Shown: positions 1 through 7,776 of the stretch, piece by piece
Position numbering within the stretch: the stretch's first letter is position 1
Layout: the number at the start of each line of letters is the position of its first letter
Source of the DNA: Pelagimonas sp050633425
GTDB taxonomy: Bacteria > Pseudomonadota > Alphaproteobacteria > Rhodobacterales > Rhodobacteraceae
Direction: 5' to 3'
DNA: 64,000 nt
NCBI RefSeq assembly: GCF_050633425.1
Contig: NZ_JBOEGM010000022.1
Location: 62,001 to 126,000 of the forward strand
Notes under the pieces: model-generated
What the model saw: the letters and a program-made list of their open reading frames with translations, nothing else
Told to the model about the DNA's origin: nothing
Database searches by the model: none
Made by a program: the position numbers and the translations under genes

Positions 1-158
1 TTTTTCGGACGGGTGGCAAGGATGACATTCTGCCGGGGCGGGTTGATGCGCAGGTTTTGCAGCGTTGGGCCTATCAGCCAGAGGCATCGCAGAGAGGGTT
101 TGATGCGGATCGCTCGGCGATTTACGGCGGCTTTCATGTCTATGTGTTTGAGGGTTGA
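1..158 (+). CDS. btaA: BtaA C-terminus (partial), betaine-lipid 3-amino-3-carboxypropyl transferase
   Basis: Open frame entering from the left edge and ending at TGA 156-158; about 51 residues are visible. The tail (RTGGKDD..LPGRVD, then DRSAIYGGFHVYVF) resembles the end of S-adenosylmethionine:diacylglycerol 3-amino-3-carboxypropyl transferases, which start diacylglyceryl-trimethylhomoserine (DGTS) synthesis. The identification rests mainly on the next gene, which abuts it with only one base between stop and start choices and looks like BtaB. Family knowledge: btaAB replaces phospholipids under phosphate limitation. The promoter and any Pho box lie outside the window. Confidence 0.7.
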   Translation, partial: FRTGGKDDILPGRVDAQVLQRWAYQPEASQRGFDADRSAIYGGFHVYVFEG

Positions 159-161
159 GTG

Positions 162-851
162 ATGGTGGATATGTCGGCCAATCATGCAGCGCTAATGGAC
201 GGGATTTACCGGCATCAGCGGCGGTTTTACGATGTGACGCGCAAGTATTACCTGTTGGGCCGCGATCATTTGATCACCGAGATGGCCCCAGCGCAGGATG
301 CGCGGATTCTGGAAGTGGCCTGTGGCACCGGGCGGAACCTCGATCTAATTGATCGGCGGTATCCGGGGCGTCATTTGTATGGGTTGGACATTTCCGAAGA
401 GATGCTGCGTTCGGCCAAGGCCAAGCTGGGGGATCGGGCGGTTTTGGCGATTGGCGACGCCTGTGGCTTTGATTGCGATGCGTTGTTTGGCGCTGAGGTT
501 GGGGCACGCAAGTTTGACCGGATCGTTTTGTCGTACAGTCTGTCGATGATCCCGGACTGGCAGGCGGCGGTGGCGGAGGGCTTGCGGCATCTGGCACCGG
601 GGGGCGCGTTGCATATCGTTGATTTTGGCGATCAGGCCGATCTACCGCTGTGGTTCGGGCGGGGGTTGCGGCGGTGGTTGGCGACGTTTCACGTCACTCC
701 GCGCGATGAGCTTGTGTCGGTTTTGGCCGGGATGGACGGGGTGGCGTATGACCACAAGTATGTGTTCCGCCGCTATGCGCAATATGTGCGGGTGACGGTA
801 GCATCGGGAGAGTGCGCGACCGATCTGGCGAGAGATCGGATTTTGCCGTAA
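162..851 (+). CDS. btaB: BtaB, S-adenosylmethionine-dependent betaine-lipid N-methyltransferase
   Basis: A 229-residue class I methyltransferase. Motif I EVACGTGRN is at about residues 51-59, followed by an acidic strand end (YGLDIS) and a DACGFD segment typical of SAM binding. The N-terminus (HAALMDGIYRHQRRFYDVTR) is characteristic of BtaB, which adds three methyl groups to the homoserine head group of DGTS precursors. ATG 162 is preferred; GTG 159 directly in front is the alternative. The start sits right after the btaA stop, so the two are surely co-transcribed and probably translationally coupled. Cytosolic, acting at the membrane surface. Confidence 0.85.
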   Translation: MVDMSANHAALMDGIYRHQRRFYDVTRKYYLLGRDHLITEMAPAQDARILEVACGTGRNLDLIDRRYPGRHLYGLDISEEMLRSAKAKLGDRAVLAIGDACGFDCDALFGAEVGARKFDRIVLSYSLSMIPDWQAAVAEGLRHLAPGGALHIVDFGDQADLPLWFGRGLRRWLATFHVTPRDELVSVLAGMDGVAYDHKYVFRRYAQYVRVTVASGECATDLARDRILP

Positions 852-1043
852 GTGCGCGCACCAACATGTCTGTATCATCATTGCCGGTGTCGCTAGGCCC
901 AGATTTCCATTGTTGCCGTCAACGATGCTTGGGCCAAATGCAAGCGCGATAAGGATGTGTCGGCACGTATTGATTGCACGTTGTCGTCCGTGTTTCCCGT
1001 GGGTAGATTCAGCATCGCGTTAACAAAAGGGGCGACGGGCGTG

Positions 1044-2807
1044 ATGAGTGATCGGGACCATGTGTATTTAGACGGCGTTGCGGCCCAGTTTTATCGCGGG
1101 ATAGGCGAAAAGACACAGTTCGTCGGACCATTTGAAAAGATGAACATCTTTATCGGACCAAACAATGCCGGGAAGTCGGTGGTTTTGAGCTTGATAGAGA
1201 AGTATGCGTCGAAAATTGAGCATAGTTTGCCGACGAATCGGCTTTTAGATTTCCCGGAAAAAGACAGACATGTGGGCGTAGAGGATTGCGTTGTCCAAAT
1301 GTTTAAGGGATTTCGCCAAGAAAAAGTCGACGCTGCTTTTGGAAATTTGGTTAAAGGTAATGCAAATTTTGACCTTGATCACCTAGAAGATGAGAAACTC
1401 AGTGCAAAGGTCTTGGGTCAAAGTCTCGTGAAAGAGGCGACGGCCAAAGGTATGGGTTGGGTTGGGGGCGATCTACCCTTTCAATCCGTAAAACTGCTTC
1501 ACGATGTCGATTCAGCGGATTTAGATACCCATGTTGTGGAGAAGTTAGCCAAGTTTGCCACCGGGCGCACTGCTGTGGCGAGCAACAAACATTACCTTGA
1601 TGAGTTTTTCGGTGAAGTCGCCAAAAAGATGGATTTCTTGATGCCTCCTGCACATTGTATTGCGGCCCTCAGAAACGCAAACTATGACAAACTAAAACAG
1701 AGGCGCGGTGGAGCTCTCAACGGTACGAATATTATCGATAGAATTGACAGGATGCAAAGGGCAGAAAGCTCTCGGCGTGACGAGCGAAGGAAATTCAAAG
1801 AGTTCGAAACGTTCTTAAGAACTGTATTGGATCGTCCGAATGCAGAAATGCATATTTCGCATGAAACCAAAACGATCCAAGTTGACTTGGATGGAGAGCA
1901 ATTTGCATTGGAAGACCTTGGCACCGGTATCCACGAGGTCATTTTGATTGCGGCATATTGCACCATTCACGATGGGTCGATCATGTGTTTGGAAGAGCCG
2001 GAAATACATCTGCATCCAACGTTGCAGCGCAAATTGATCCGGTATTTGCAGGAAAATACGTCGAGCCAATATTTCATCGCAACGCATTCTTCGGCGTTTA
2101 TAGATATCGAAGGGGCTGCGATTTTTCGGGTGAGCAATGATGGTAAGCAAACCTATGTAGAAAAGGCCGAAACCAAGGACGGGCAGAGACAAATCTTGGA
2201 TGATTTGGGCTGTAAAGCCTCGGATATATTACAAGCCAATGCGGTGATTTGGGTCGAAGGTCCATCGGAGCGGATTTACTTGAAACACTGGATTAAAGCC
2301 GAAGACAAAGGTTTGATCGAGGGAATCCACTATACGATCATGTTCTATGGCGGCGGGCTTTTGAGCCATTTGTCCGTGAATGATGACGTTGATGACTTTA
2401 TTAAGTTGCGCGATTTGAACCGGAACATGGCCATCATGATGGACAGTGACAAGAGTACGAAAGGCGGCATACTGAAGCCCAATGTGCAGCGCATTGTTGA
2501 CGCAACGACCGAGCATGGAATGACCTGGGTCACCAAAGGGCGAGAAATTGAGAATTATGTCGAACCGAGCGTCTTAGAGGCTGCTTTGAAAGCCGCGCAT
2601 CCACAATTGTATGATAGCCCCGCTGAGCGGGGAGAGTTTGAGCACGCGTTCTATTTTAGAAAAGAAGACGGTGAGGTGTATGAAAAGGCTGACAAGGTTA
2701 AGGTTGCAAAACAGGTGTGCGAAACGGATGCGGATCTGAATGTTTTGGATTTGAAAGAGAAGATTAACAAGCTGGTCACATTTATCAAAAAGTCGAATGC
2801 GATCTAG
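1044..2807 (+). CDS. OLD-family ATP-dependent endonuclease (AAA ATPase + TOPRIM)
   Basis: About 587 residues from ATG 1044 (an in-frame GTG at 957 would add 29 residues without homology-like sequence). Walker A GPNNAGKS is at residues 38-45, Walker B CLEEPEIHLHP near 313 and the switch His IATHSS near 347. The C-terminal TOPRIM domain shows WVEGPSE near 402, MMDSDKS near 465 and GREIENYVE near 498, the layout of OLD nucleases that defend against phage or act on damaged DNA. No UvrD-like helicase (as in Gabija) or reverse transcriptase is adjacent, so it is a stand-alone (class 1) member. A+T-rich codons compared with both neighbours suggest acquisition by transfer. It converges with the GNAT gene 7 bp downstream. 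Confidence 0.85.
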   Translation: MSDRDHVYLDGVAAQFYRGIGEKTQFVGPFEKMNIFIGPNNAGKSVVLSLIEKYASKIEHSLPTNRLLDFPEKDRHVGVEDCVVQMFKGFRQEKVDAAFGNLVKGNANFDLDHLEDEKLSAKVLGQSLVKEATAKGMGWVGGDLPFQSVKLLHDVDSADLDTHVVEKLAKFATGRTAVASNKHYLDEFFGEVAKKMDFLMPPAHCIAALRNANYDKLKQRRGGALNGTNIIDRIDRMQRAESSRRDERRKFKEFETFLRTVLDRPNAEMHISHETKTIQVDLDGEQFALEDLGTGIHEVILIAAYCTIHDGSIMCLEEPEIHLHPTLQRKLIRYLQENTSSQYFIATHSSAFIDIEGAAIFRVSNDGKQTYVEKAETKDGQRQILDDLGCKASDILQANAVIWVEGPSERIYLKHWIKAEDKGLIEGIHYTIMFYGGGLLSHLSVNDDVDDFIKLRDLNRNMAIMMDSDKSTKGGILKPNVQRIVDATTEHGMTWVTKGREIENYVEPSVLEAALKAAHPQLYDSPAERGEFEHAFYFRKEDGEVYEKADKVKVAKQVCETDADLNVLDLKEKINKLVTFIKKSNAI

Positions 2808-2814
2808 GTACTCT

Positions 2815-3297
2815 TTACAAGCCGAGTTTATAGCCCAGATGGGTCGCTTTGAAACCGAGGCGGTCATAGAAGCGGTGGGCGTCATCGCGGGCGCGGTCGG
2901 TGGTGAGTTGCACAAGGCCGCAGCCACGGGCGCGGCATTCGGCGATGGCCCAGTCAAAGAGCTGTTGACCGAGGCCGAGACTGCGGGCGGATTTATGGAC
3001 GCGGACGGATTCGATTTGACCGCGCCACAGACCCTTGCGCGACAGGCCGGGGATGAAGGTGAGTTGCAAGACGCCAATCACTGCCGTGTCGTTTTCGACC
3101 ACGGCGAGGAATTGATTGGGGTCACTGTCGATGGCCTCAAACGCCGCGAGATAGACCGGATCGGCAGGGGGACCAGCGGCTTCGCGCGTCGCCCCAAGCG
3201 GATCATCGGCGAGCATATCAACGATGGATTGCAGGTCGGCGCGGGTGGCGCGCCGAATGGTGATGTCGTGGGTCACGGTCTGTAGCGGGTCGAACAT
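2815..3297 (-). CDS. GNAT family N-acetyltransferase
   Basis: 160 residues with a single GNAT fold: N-terminal ITIRRATRADL, and the acetyl-CoA loop near residues 105-115 (SARSLGLGQQL). The C-terminal HRFYDRLGFKATHLGYKL is typical of small-molecule acetyltransferases related to the AAC/PhnO group. Acceptor not predictable. ATG 3297 overlaps the end of the upstream secreted-protein gene by 25 bp; an internal GTG (VTHDITIRR) is possible. Last gene of the trmD-containing minus-strand unit. Confidence 0.85.
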   Translation of the reverse strand: MFDPLQTVTHDITIRRATRADLQSIVDMLADDPLGATREAAGPPADPVYLAAFEAIDSDPNQFLAVVENDTAVIGVLQLTFIPGLSRKGLWRGQIESVRVHKSARSLGLGQQLFDWAIAECRARGCGLVQLTTDRARDDAHRFYDRLGFKATHLGYKLGL

Positions 3298-3623
3298 TCG
3301 ATCATCATGATGCCATTCATCGTCGAGGCATTCATATGCATGCGGATGACAAGATCGGTATGCGGGTCGCCTTTGTGAATATTGAGTTGGGCGATACAGT
3401 CTTCGTTGTCGCCATCGGTTTCAATCACAAGCTGCCTGGGGCCAAAGGCGTCGCTGTTGAGGTCGATGGTGATGGTCCAGGGGTCTTCGGGTTCTGGATC
3501 AAAGGCGGTGTAGGATTGGATTTCAGAGCCATTGAAGCGGTATTCAACGATATGTTCCAGTGCCAGAGCGGGGGGCGCGAGGCTGGCCAATGTGAGACAG
3601 GAAAGGGCAAGAGCGCGAAACAT
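3273..3623 (-). CDS. Secreted small protein of unknown function
   Basis: 116 residues from ATG 3623, chosen because AAAGGA lies seven bases upstream and the product then begins with a clean signal peptide (MFRALALSCLTLASLAPPAL, cleavage near ALA-LE). The mature part is acidic, beta-rich in appearance, with two cysteines (EDCIAQL and IECSTRY) that could form a disulfide in the periplasm. No family recognised. It follows trmD by about 115 bp and overlaps the following GNAT gene. Confidence 0.7.
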   Translation of the reverse strand: MFRALALSCLTLASLAPPALALEHIVEYRFNGSEIQSYTAFDPEPEDPWTITIDLNSDAFGPRQLVIETDGDNEDCIAQLNIHKGDPHTDLVIRMHMNASTMNGIMMIECSTRYRP

Positions 3624-3739
3624 GGCGGATCCTTTTGAAAGCGATGGTGTCAATCAATTGGTTCAACTGTGACACGCGCGCCCGCGTCTGACTAGTCTTG
3701 CTCCGGTTCTTGCTTAGACTCTTACTCTTACTCTGGCTT

Positions 3740-4606
3740 TTACTCTGGGTCCTGGCTTTGACGCTTGGCCCAGAGATCGGGGCGACGGGCTTGCGTGAGT
3801 TGCTCGCTCATATCGCGGCGCCATTGGGCAATTTTGCCGTGGTGCCCTGACATCAGAATCTCGGGAATGGCATGGCCGTTCCACGTGGCGGGACGCGTAT
3901 ATTGCGGGTGTTCGAGCAGGCCGTCGGAATGGCTTTCGTCGACGGTGCTATCGGCATTGCCAAGCACACCGGGAAGCAAACGCACGGTGGCATCAAGCAT
4001 CGCCTGCGCGGCAATTTCGCCACCGGTCAGAACAAAATCCCCGAGCGAGACTTCGGCAATGTTGTAATGGTCAATCACCCGCTGATCGAGGCCTTCGAAG
4101 CGACCACAGATCATGGTGATGCCGGGCAGGGTGGCCCAATCGCGGGCCATTTTTTGATCAAAACGTTTGCCACGCGGCGACAGGTAGACAAGCGGACCGG
4201 GCGCGCGCTGGATCGCGTGTTCGATGGCGCGGCCCATGACATCGGGGCGCAACACCATCCCCGCGCCGCCCCCGGCGGGTGTGTCATCGACATTGCGATG
4301 CTTGCCCTCCCCAAAGAGACGCAAATCCGTGGTCGACAGCTGCCACTTGCCGTCTTTGATCGCTTTGCCGGTGAGGCTTTCGCCGAGCACACCGGGAAAG
4401 GCCTCGGGGAAGAGGGTGACGATATGGGCCTGCCAAGCGCGCGCCAAATCGGGGTTGTGGCTCATCAATTCGCGCGGTTTCAGCGTCGGCCGAATGGATT
4501 TTCGCCCATGAGATTTGGTGTGAGATTTGGTGTGAGATTTGGTCTGTTGTTGATCCGTCTCTTGATCGGGGGTCTGATCGGGCGTTTGGGGCGTTTCGTC
4601 TGACAT
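3740..4606 (-). CDS. trmD: tRNA (guanine-37-N1)-methyltransferase TrmD with N-terminal extension
   Basis: SPOUT-class methyltransferase that makes m1G37 in tRNAs and prevents frameshifting. The core from residue ~49 shows AHIVTLFPEAFPG, GGGAGMVLRPD, the SAM-binding knot (YLSPRGKRFDQ, ICGRFEGLDQRV, LGDFVLTGGE) and the ESHSDGLLEHPQYTRP signature. ATG 4606 gives 288 residues; about 45 residues precede the conserved core. This extension is polar, rich in Q/T/D, and contains a KSHT tandem repeat encoded by a 12-bp direct repeat. A shorter start at the MSHNPD methionine would give a normal-length enzyme. Same operon direction as rpsP and rimM. Confidence 0.95.
   Translation of the reverse strand: MSDETPQTPDQTPDQETDQQQTKSHTKSHTKSHGRKSIRPTLKPRELMSHNPDLARAWQAHIVTLFPEAFPGVLGESLTGKAIKDGKWQLSTTDLRLFGEGKHRNVDDTPAGGGAGMVLRPDVMGRAIEHAIQRAPGPLVYLSPRGKRFDQKMARDWATLPGITMICGRFEGLDQRVIDHYNIAEVSLGDFVLTGGEIAAQAMLDATVRLLPGVLGNADSTVDESHSDGLLEHPQYTRPATWNGHAIPEILMSGHHGKIAQWRRDMSEQLTQARRPDLWAKRQSQDPE
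4509..4544. repeat. 12-bp tandem repeat in trmD 5' region
   Basis: Three copies of TGAGATTTGGTG (plus-strand reading) in tandem. On the coding strand they give the SHTK repeat of the TrmD extension. Multiples of three, so copy-number change would keep the frame. Confidence 0.8.
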
Positions 4607-4693
4607 ATCTGGTCCTGCGTGAAGCCCCCGTGTCCTAGCCTGCGGGGCGGGGCGGGGCAAGCGGGCTGGCAGGTGTTTGCCAGATCGGAGGGA

Positions 4694-5824
4694 TCAGAGC
4701 GCTTCGAAGGCCCGTTCGAAATAGTCGTTTTGACGTGGTGGTGCCGTGACCTGGCCAGAGCGCAGATCCCAGTGATCGCGATTGCGCGGCGCGCGGCCAT
4801 CAAACTCGATAAAGATGCAATGCGGATCGGGCCAGTGCTGGTCGCATTGTGCGGAGAGGTAATCCAGCTCAGCATCAAAGAAAGGCTGCATGGTGGCCAC
4901 GGAATGCGGCGAGGTCAAAGCCAGCTCATGATGCTTGTAAAATCCGCTGTTCCATTTCTGGATCAGATCTTGGACCGCCGCCAGATAGGCCGGGTCGGCT
5001 TGGGCTTTGGGGCTGCGCAGGAATTGATCTTTGGTCAGGCGGCCAAAATAAGCGGCAAGCGTGGCGCGGTCACATGTGGCTTGGCTCAGGCACCAAAGCG
5101 CGGCGCTGCGCTGGGCGGGGTCATGCAGGTCATGATGAAGGGTGACGTGGTGCCAAAGGTCGATGTCCTGAGAGGCCATGGATTGCAGCGCCTCCGACAG
5201 ATCACGCGGGGCCACAGCGCTGTCCCAAAGGGACTGGGTCGCAAGGAAGGCATTGTAATCACGGTCAAAACTGGCGCGGCGCAGGGTGATCAGGTCGATC
5301 TCATCGCGCAGATCAAGCATGGTGTCGGGGCGGGCAAAAAGCTGAGCAAGGCGGCCCGCCTCGCCGGGTTCGGCGCGCAGGAGGGTGTTGATCAGGTAGA
5401 GTTCTGAGCGTTGACTGGCGGTGAGTTTGGAGAGGTTTTGCGTCCGCCAGCCCTGCATGAAGCCTGAGAGTGTGCGGGCAATGGCGGTGTCGCGGTCAAG
5501 CGGAACACCGGGCGGTTGAAAATCATTGGCAGCGGCCAGAACGCGCATGAGATGGTGCGAGATCGCCGATTGATCAGGAAGCGCGCTGCGATCCGATTTC
5601 GGCAGTGGCCCGCGCAACAATGTGGTGGCGCGGTGCGCGCCGGGCGTGGTGCGGGAGATGCGGATAGGCTGGGGGCGCAGGGAGGCCACGAGCGCATAGG
5701 CACTGCCCAATCCGCTGACAGCCAATGCAATCCCGGACAGCGGGAACACAGCCGCGACAGCGGGGATTAGGGCCAAACCTGTTAACACAATTCGTTGCAA
5801 TGCGCCGTCCAATATGCCGTCCAA
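4694..5824 (-). CDS. Membrane-anchored hypothetical protein between rimM and trmD
   Basis: 376 residues. Two closely spaced hydrophobic segments (about residues 12-48) form an N-terminal membrane hairpin; the remaining ~320 residues are soluble, alpha-helical looking and rich in Asp, Gln, Leu and Trp. Visible motifs include DRDYNAFLATQSLWDSA and QKWNSGFYKHHELALTS. No enzyme motif was recognised. It is placed 87 bp upstream of trmD on the same strand and about 480 bp after rimM, so it may have its own promoter within the repeat-containing gap. Confidence 0.7.
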   Translation of the reverse strand: MDGILDGALQRIVLTGLALIPAVAAVFPLSGIALAVSGLGSAYALVASLRPQPIRISRTTPGAHRATTLLRGPLPKSDRSALPDQSAISHHLMRVLAAANDFQPPGVPLDRDTAIARTLSGFMQGWRTQNLSKLTASQRSELYLINTLLRAEPGEAGRLAQLFARPDTMLDLRDEIDLITLRRASFDRDYNAFLATQSLWDSAVAPRDLSEALQSMASQDIDLWHHVTLHHDLHDPAQRSAALWCLSQATCDRATLAAYFGRLTKDQFLRSPKAQADPAYLAAVQDLIQKWNSGFYKHHELALTSPHSVATMQPFFDAELDYLSAQCDQHWPDPHCIFIEFDGRAPRNRDHWDLRSGQVTAPPRQNDYFERAFEAL

Positions 5825-6306
5825 TATCAGGAATTCGATCTTTCGATTACGGCTAAAATTAGACAGACATTGTGGCGCTATGTTGGTCGAAAACGCCTAG
5901 TTTCACTGGGTTTGTTGCCAGTTTGTTGACGGTAGCCGGTGTGGCGCGAGATTGATCTGGGACGGATATCAATCGGAGGGGCGTGTCTTGATGCGGGGCA
6001 ATTTGAAGAGAATCTTTGCCATATTGCGCGGCATCGGGATCGGGGGAAATAGGAGGGGCAAAGCTGGGCCTGATAAAGCTGGGCCTGACAATGCTGGGCC
6101 TGACAATGCTGGGCCTGACAATGCTGGGTCTGACAATGCTGCCAGAGGAAGCCGTTTGTCGGGGTTGGAACCCGTGACAGTGGCCGTAAACATAGATCGT
6201 GGCAGGCCTTGATGAAACGCCTATGGGCAAGGATCACCGACGCGGTTCTGGCAAGGCTGGTGAAGAGGGTGAACAGGGTGTGCAGGGTGTGACCGCCAAA
6301 AGGGTG
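5825..6306. other. Gene-poor gap between rimM and the 376-aa gene
   Basis: 482 bp without a convincing gene. All frames across the central 15-bp repeat are open on both strands (for example a plus frame 5952-6212 and minus frames 5859-6230), simply because the unit has no stop. None has a good start with ribosome binding site or a recognisable product. It may carry a promoter for the downstream membrane protein and trmD. Confidence 0.6.
6058..6142. repeat. 15-bp tandem repeat, about 5.6 copies
   Basis: Unit GCTGGGCCTGACAAT, with small changes in the first two and last full copies (GATAAA, GGTCTG). If translated on the plus strand it would give AGPDN pentapeptides; on the minus strand IVRPS or PALSG. 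No coding assignment is safe. Confidence 0.9.
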
Positions 6307-6816
6307 TTAGTCAAACAACCCATCAGGCGGGTCAGCCACAATGCGCCCTGCGGTCAGATCAACGGTGGGCACGGCGGCCAAGGTGAAGGGTAAAAGCACG
6401 GTTTTGCTTTGGCCCGGCACCTGTAGTTCTAGCAGATCGGTGGCCCCGTGATTGTGGACCGCATGGACGGTGCCGAGCGGATTGCCACCGGTATCGACCA
6501 CTTCGAGGCCCATCAGGTCGGTGTGGTAATATTCATCATCGGGCAGGTTGGGCAGCGTGTCGCGCGAGACAAAAAGCTGGGTGCCGCTGAGGCCATCGGC
6601 CTCTTCTTTGCTGGCCACGCCAGACATCCGGGCGGCAAAGCCGTTTTTGAGAGAACGGGTGATTTGCACGCTGTCAAAAACATGGCTGCCGTCTTGGCTG
6701 CGCAGCGGGGTGTAATCGGCGATGGCCTGCGGATCGGCGGTAAAGCTCTTGATGCGCACTTCGCCATGAACGCCAAAAGCGCCGGAAATTGTGCCGACAC
6801 AGATCATATCATCCAT
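6307..6816 (-). CDS. rimM: 16S rRNA processing protein RimM
   Basis: 169 residues, the usual length. The N-terminal beta-barrel begins ICVGTISGAFGVHGEVRIKSF, followed by a C-terminal PRC barrel with YYHTDLMGLEV, LGTVHAVHNHGATDLLEL and a closing LLPFTLAAVPTVDL. RimM assists maturation of the 30S head domain and binds S19. It belongs to the rpsP-rimM-trmD cluster but is separated from rpsP by a short gene and a terminator-like hairpin. Confidence 0.95.
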   Translation of the reverse strand: MDDMICVGTISGAFGVHGEVRIKSFTADPQAIADYTPLRSQDGSHVFDSVQITRSLKNGFAARMSGVASKEEADGLSGTQLFVSRDTLPNLPDDEYYHTDLMGLEVVDTGGNPLGTVHAVHNHGATDLLELQVPGQSKTVLLPFTLAAVPTVDLTAGRIVADPPDGLFD

Positions 6817-6843
6817 GAATTTGCCCCCAATTTATGCCGTTTG

Positions 6844-6984
6844 TCATTGCGCAAGGATGCACAGGCCCTTGGCCCAAGTGCCCCCAGATTGATCGCAAAG
6901 GTTTTTCTGATTGTCACGCTCAAACAGGATGCCAGCGAGAAAAGCGAACATCACAAAGATAACAAGCCGGATCAGGCGGAACAT
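6844..6984 (-). CDS. 46-residue single-pass membrane protein between rpsP and rimM
   Basis: Below the usual ORF size cut-off. ATG 6984 is preceded by AAGGGGG six bases upstream. The product has an N-terminal membrane helix (residues 4-20, LIRLVIFVMFAFLAGIL), then a short periplasmic or cytosolic tail with two cysteines spaced around a GG-W-G turn (NLCDQSGGTWAKGLC). I recall similar FE..N...C...GG.W..G.C microproteins in Rhodobacteraceae, but this cannot be checked here. The position inside a ribosome-maturation operon is the only clue to function. Confidence 0.65.
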   Translation of the reverse strand: MFRLIRLVIFVMFAFLAGILFERDNQKNLCDQSGGTWAKGLCILAQ

Positions 6985-7004
6985 GACACGCCCCCTTGGG
7001 CTAG

Positions 7005-7040
7005 GACCAAAAGGGGCCCGGCAGTGTGACCGCCGGACCC
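7005..7040 (-). terminator. Terminator-like hairpin after rpsP
   Basis: Read on the minus strand: nine-base-pair stem (GGGTCCGGC with GCCGGGCCC, one G-U pair), nine-base loop, then CTTTTGG. The weak T-run suggests partial termination or attenuation that would lower rimM/trmD expression relative to rpsP. Confidence 0.55.
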
Positions 7041-7058
7041 AATGTCACAGAGTGCAGA

Positions 7059-7436
7059 TTATTCCGCGGATGCGGCTTCTGCTGCAGCTTCGGCAGCGTC
7101 TGCTGCTTTGGCGGCTTTTTCTTCGGTGCGCTCAACGGCTTTTTTGCCTGGGGCACCTTTTTTGGCGTTGTTACGCTCTTTCTTGTCAACGACGCCAGCA
7201 GCTTCGAGGAAACGCGACACACGGTCGGTGACCTGTGCGCCTTCGCCGAGCCAGTACTGAACACGTTCCATGTCCATTTTCACGCGCTCTTCGCTGTCTT
7301 TAGGCAGGAGCGGGTTGTAGGTGCCGAGCTTTTCGATGAAACGGCCGTCGCGTGGCATACGGCTGTCAGCCGCTACGATGCGATAGAAAGGGCGCTTTTT
7401 GGAACCGCCGCGGGCGAGACGAATTTTGATAGCCAT
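7059..7436 (-). CDS. rpsP: 30S ribosomal protein S16
   Basis: 125 residues. The conserved N-terminal domain begins MAIKIRLARGGSKKRPFYRIV, continues with the ADSRMPRDGRFIEKLGTYNP signature and ends near residue 85. The C-terminal tail is a Lys/Ala/Glu-rich extension ending in repeated AAEAA. Alphaproteobacterial S16 proteins often carry such tails. AAGGAGATAAACCC upstream of ATG is a strong ribosome binding site, fitting high expression. Confidence 0.97.
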   Translation of the reverse strand: MAIKIRLARGGSKKRPFYRIVAADSRMPRDGRFIEKLGTYNPLLPKDSEERVKMDMERVQYWLGEGAQVTDRVSRFLEAAGVVDKKERNNAKKGAPGKKAVERTEEKAAKAADAAEAAAEAASAE

Positions 7437-7476
7437 GGGTTTATCTCCTTAGATGGCGTGTTGACGCGCGATCACG

Positions 7477-7776
7477 TCAAGATTGGTGTTGTTTGTGGTG
7501 TTGGATGACTTCCTGAATGATGAAATTCAGGAATTTCTTGGCGAATTCCGGGTCCAGATTGGCCTGGTTCGCAAGGTCTTCGAGCCGCGCAATTTGCTTT
7601 GCTTCGCGCGCGGGGTCGGAGGGCGGGAGGTCGTGTGAGGCTTTGAGAACCCCCACGGCCTGTGTGTGTTTGAACCGCTCGCCCAGAGTGTAGACGAGGA
7701 TCGCATCGAGGCGGTCGATGCTATCGCGGTGCTCTTTGAGCACTTCTGCGGCGAGGGTTACGGAGTCATCAGTCAA
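7477..7776 (-). CDS. Chorismate mutase (AroQ class)
   Basis: 99 residues from a TTG start at 7776, chosen because no in-frame ATG exists near the family N-terminus and AAAGG lies about seven bases upstream; the start overlaps the preceding GNAT gene by 8 bp. Helical AroQ features: HRDSIDRLDAILVYTLGERFKHTQ (the R and K of the active site) and KKFLNFIIQEVI near the C-terminus. It converts chorismate to prephenate for Phe/Tyr synthesis. The location between GNAT genes and rpsP suggests co-expression with the translation cluster. Confidence 0.9.
   Translation of the reverse strand: MTDDSVTLAAEVLKEHRDSIDRLDAILVYTLGERFKHTQAVGVLKASHDLPPSDPAREAKQIARLEDLANQANLDPEFAKKFLNFIIQEVIQHHKQHQS

Noticed and set aside
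957..2807. Gabija system
   Set aside because: No UvrD-like helicase gene follows the OLD nuclease.
3872..4603. 243-codon plus-strand frame
   Set aside because: Antisense shadow of trmD.
6058..6142. CRISPR-like array
   Set aside because: Units are 15 bp and directly joined without spacers.
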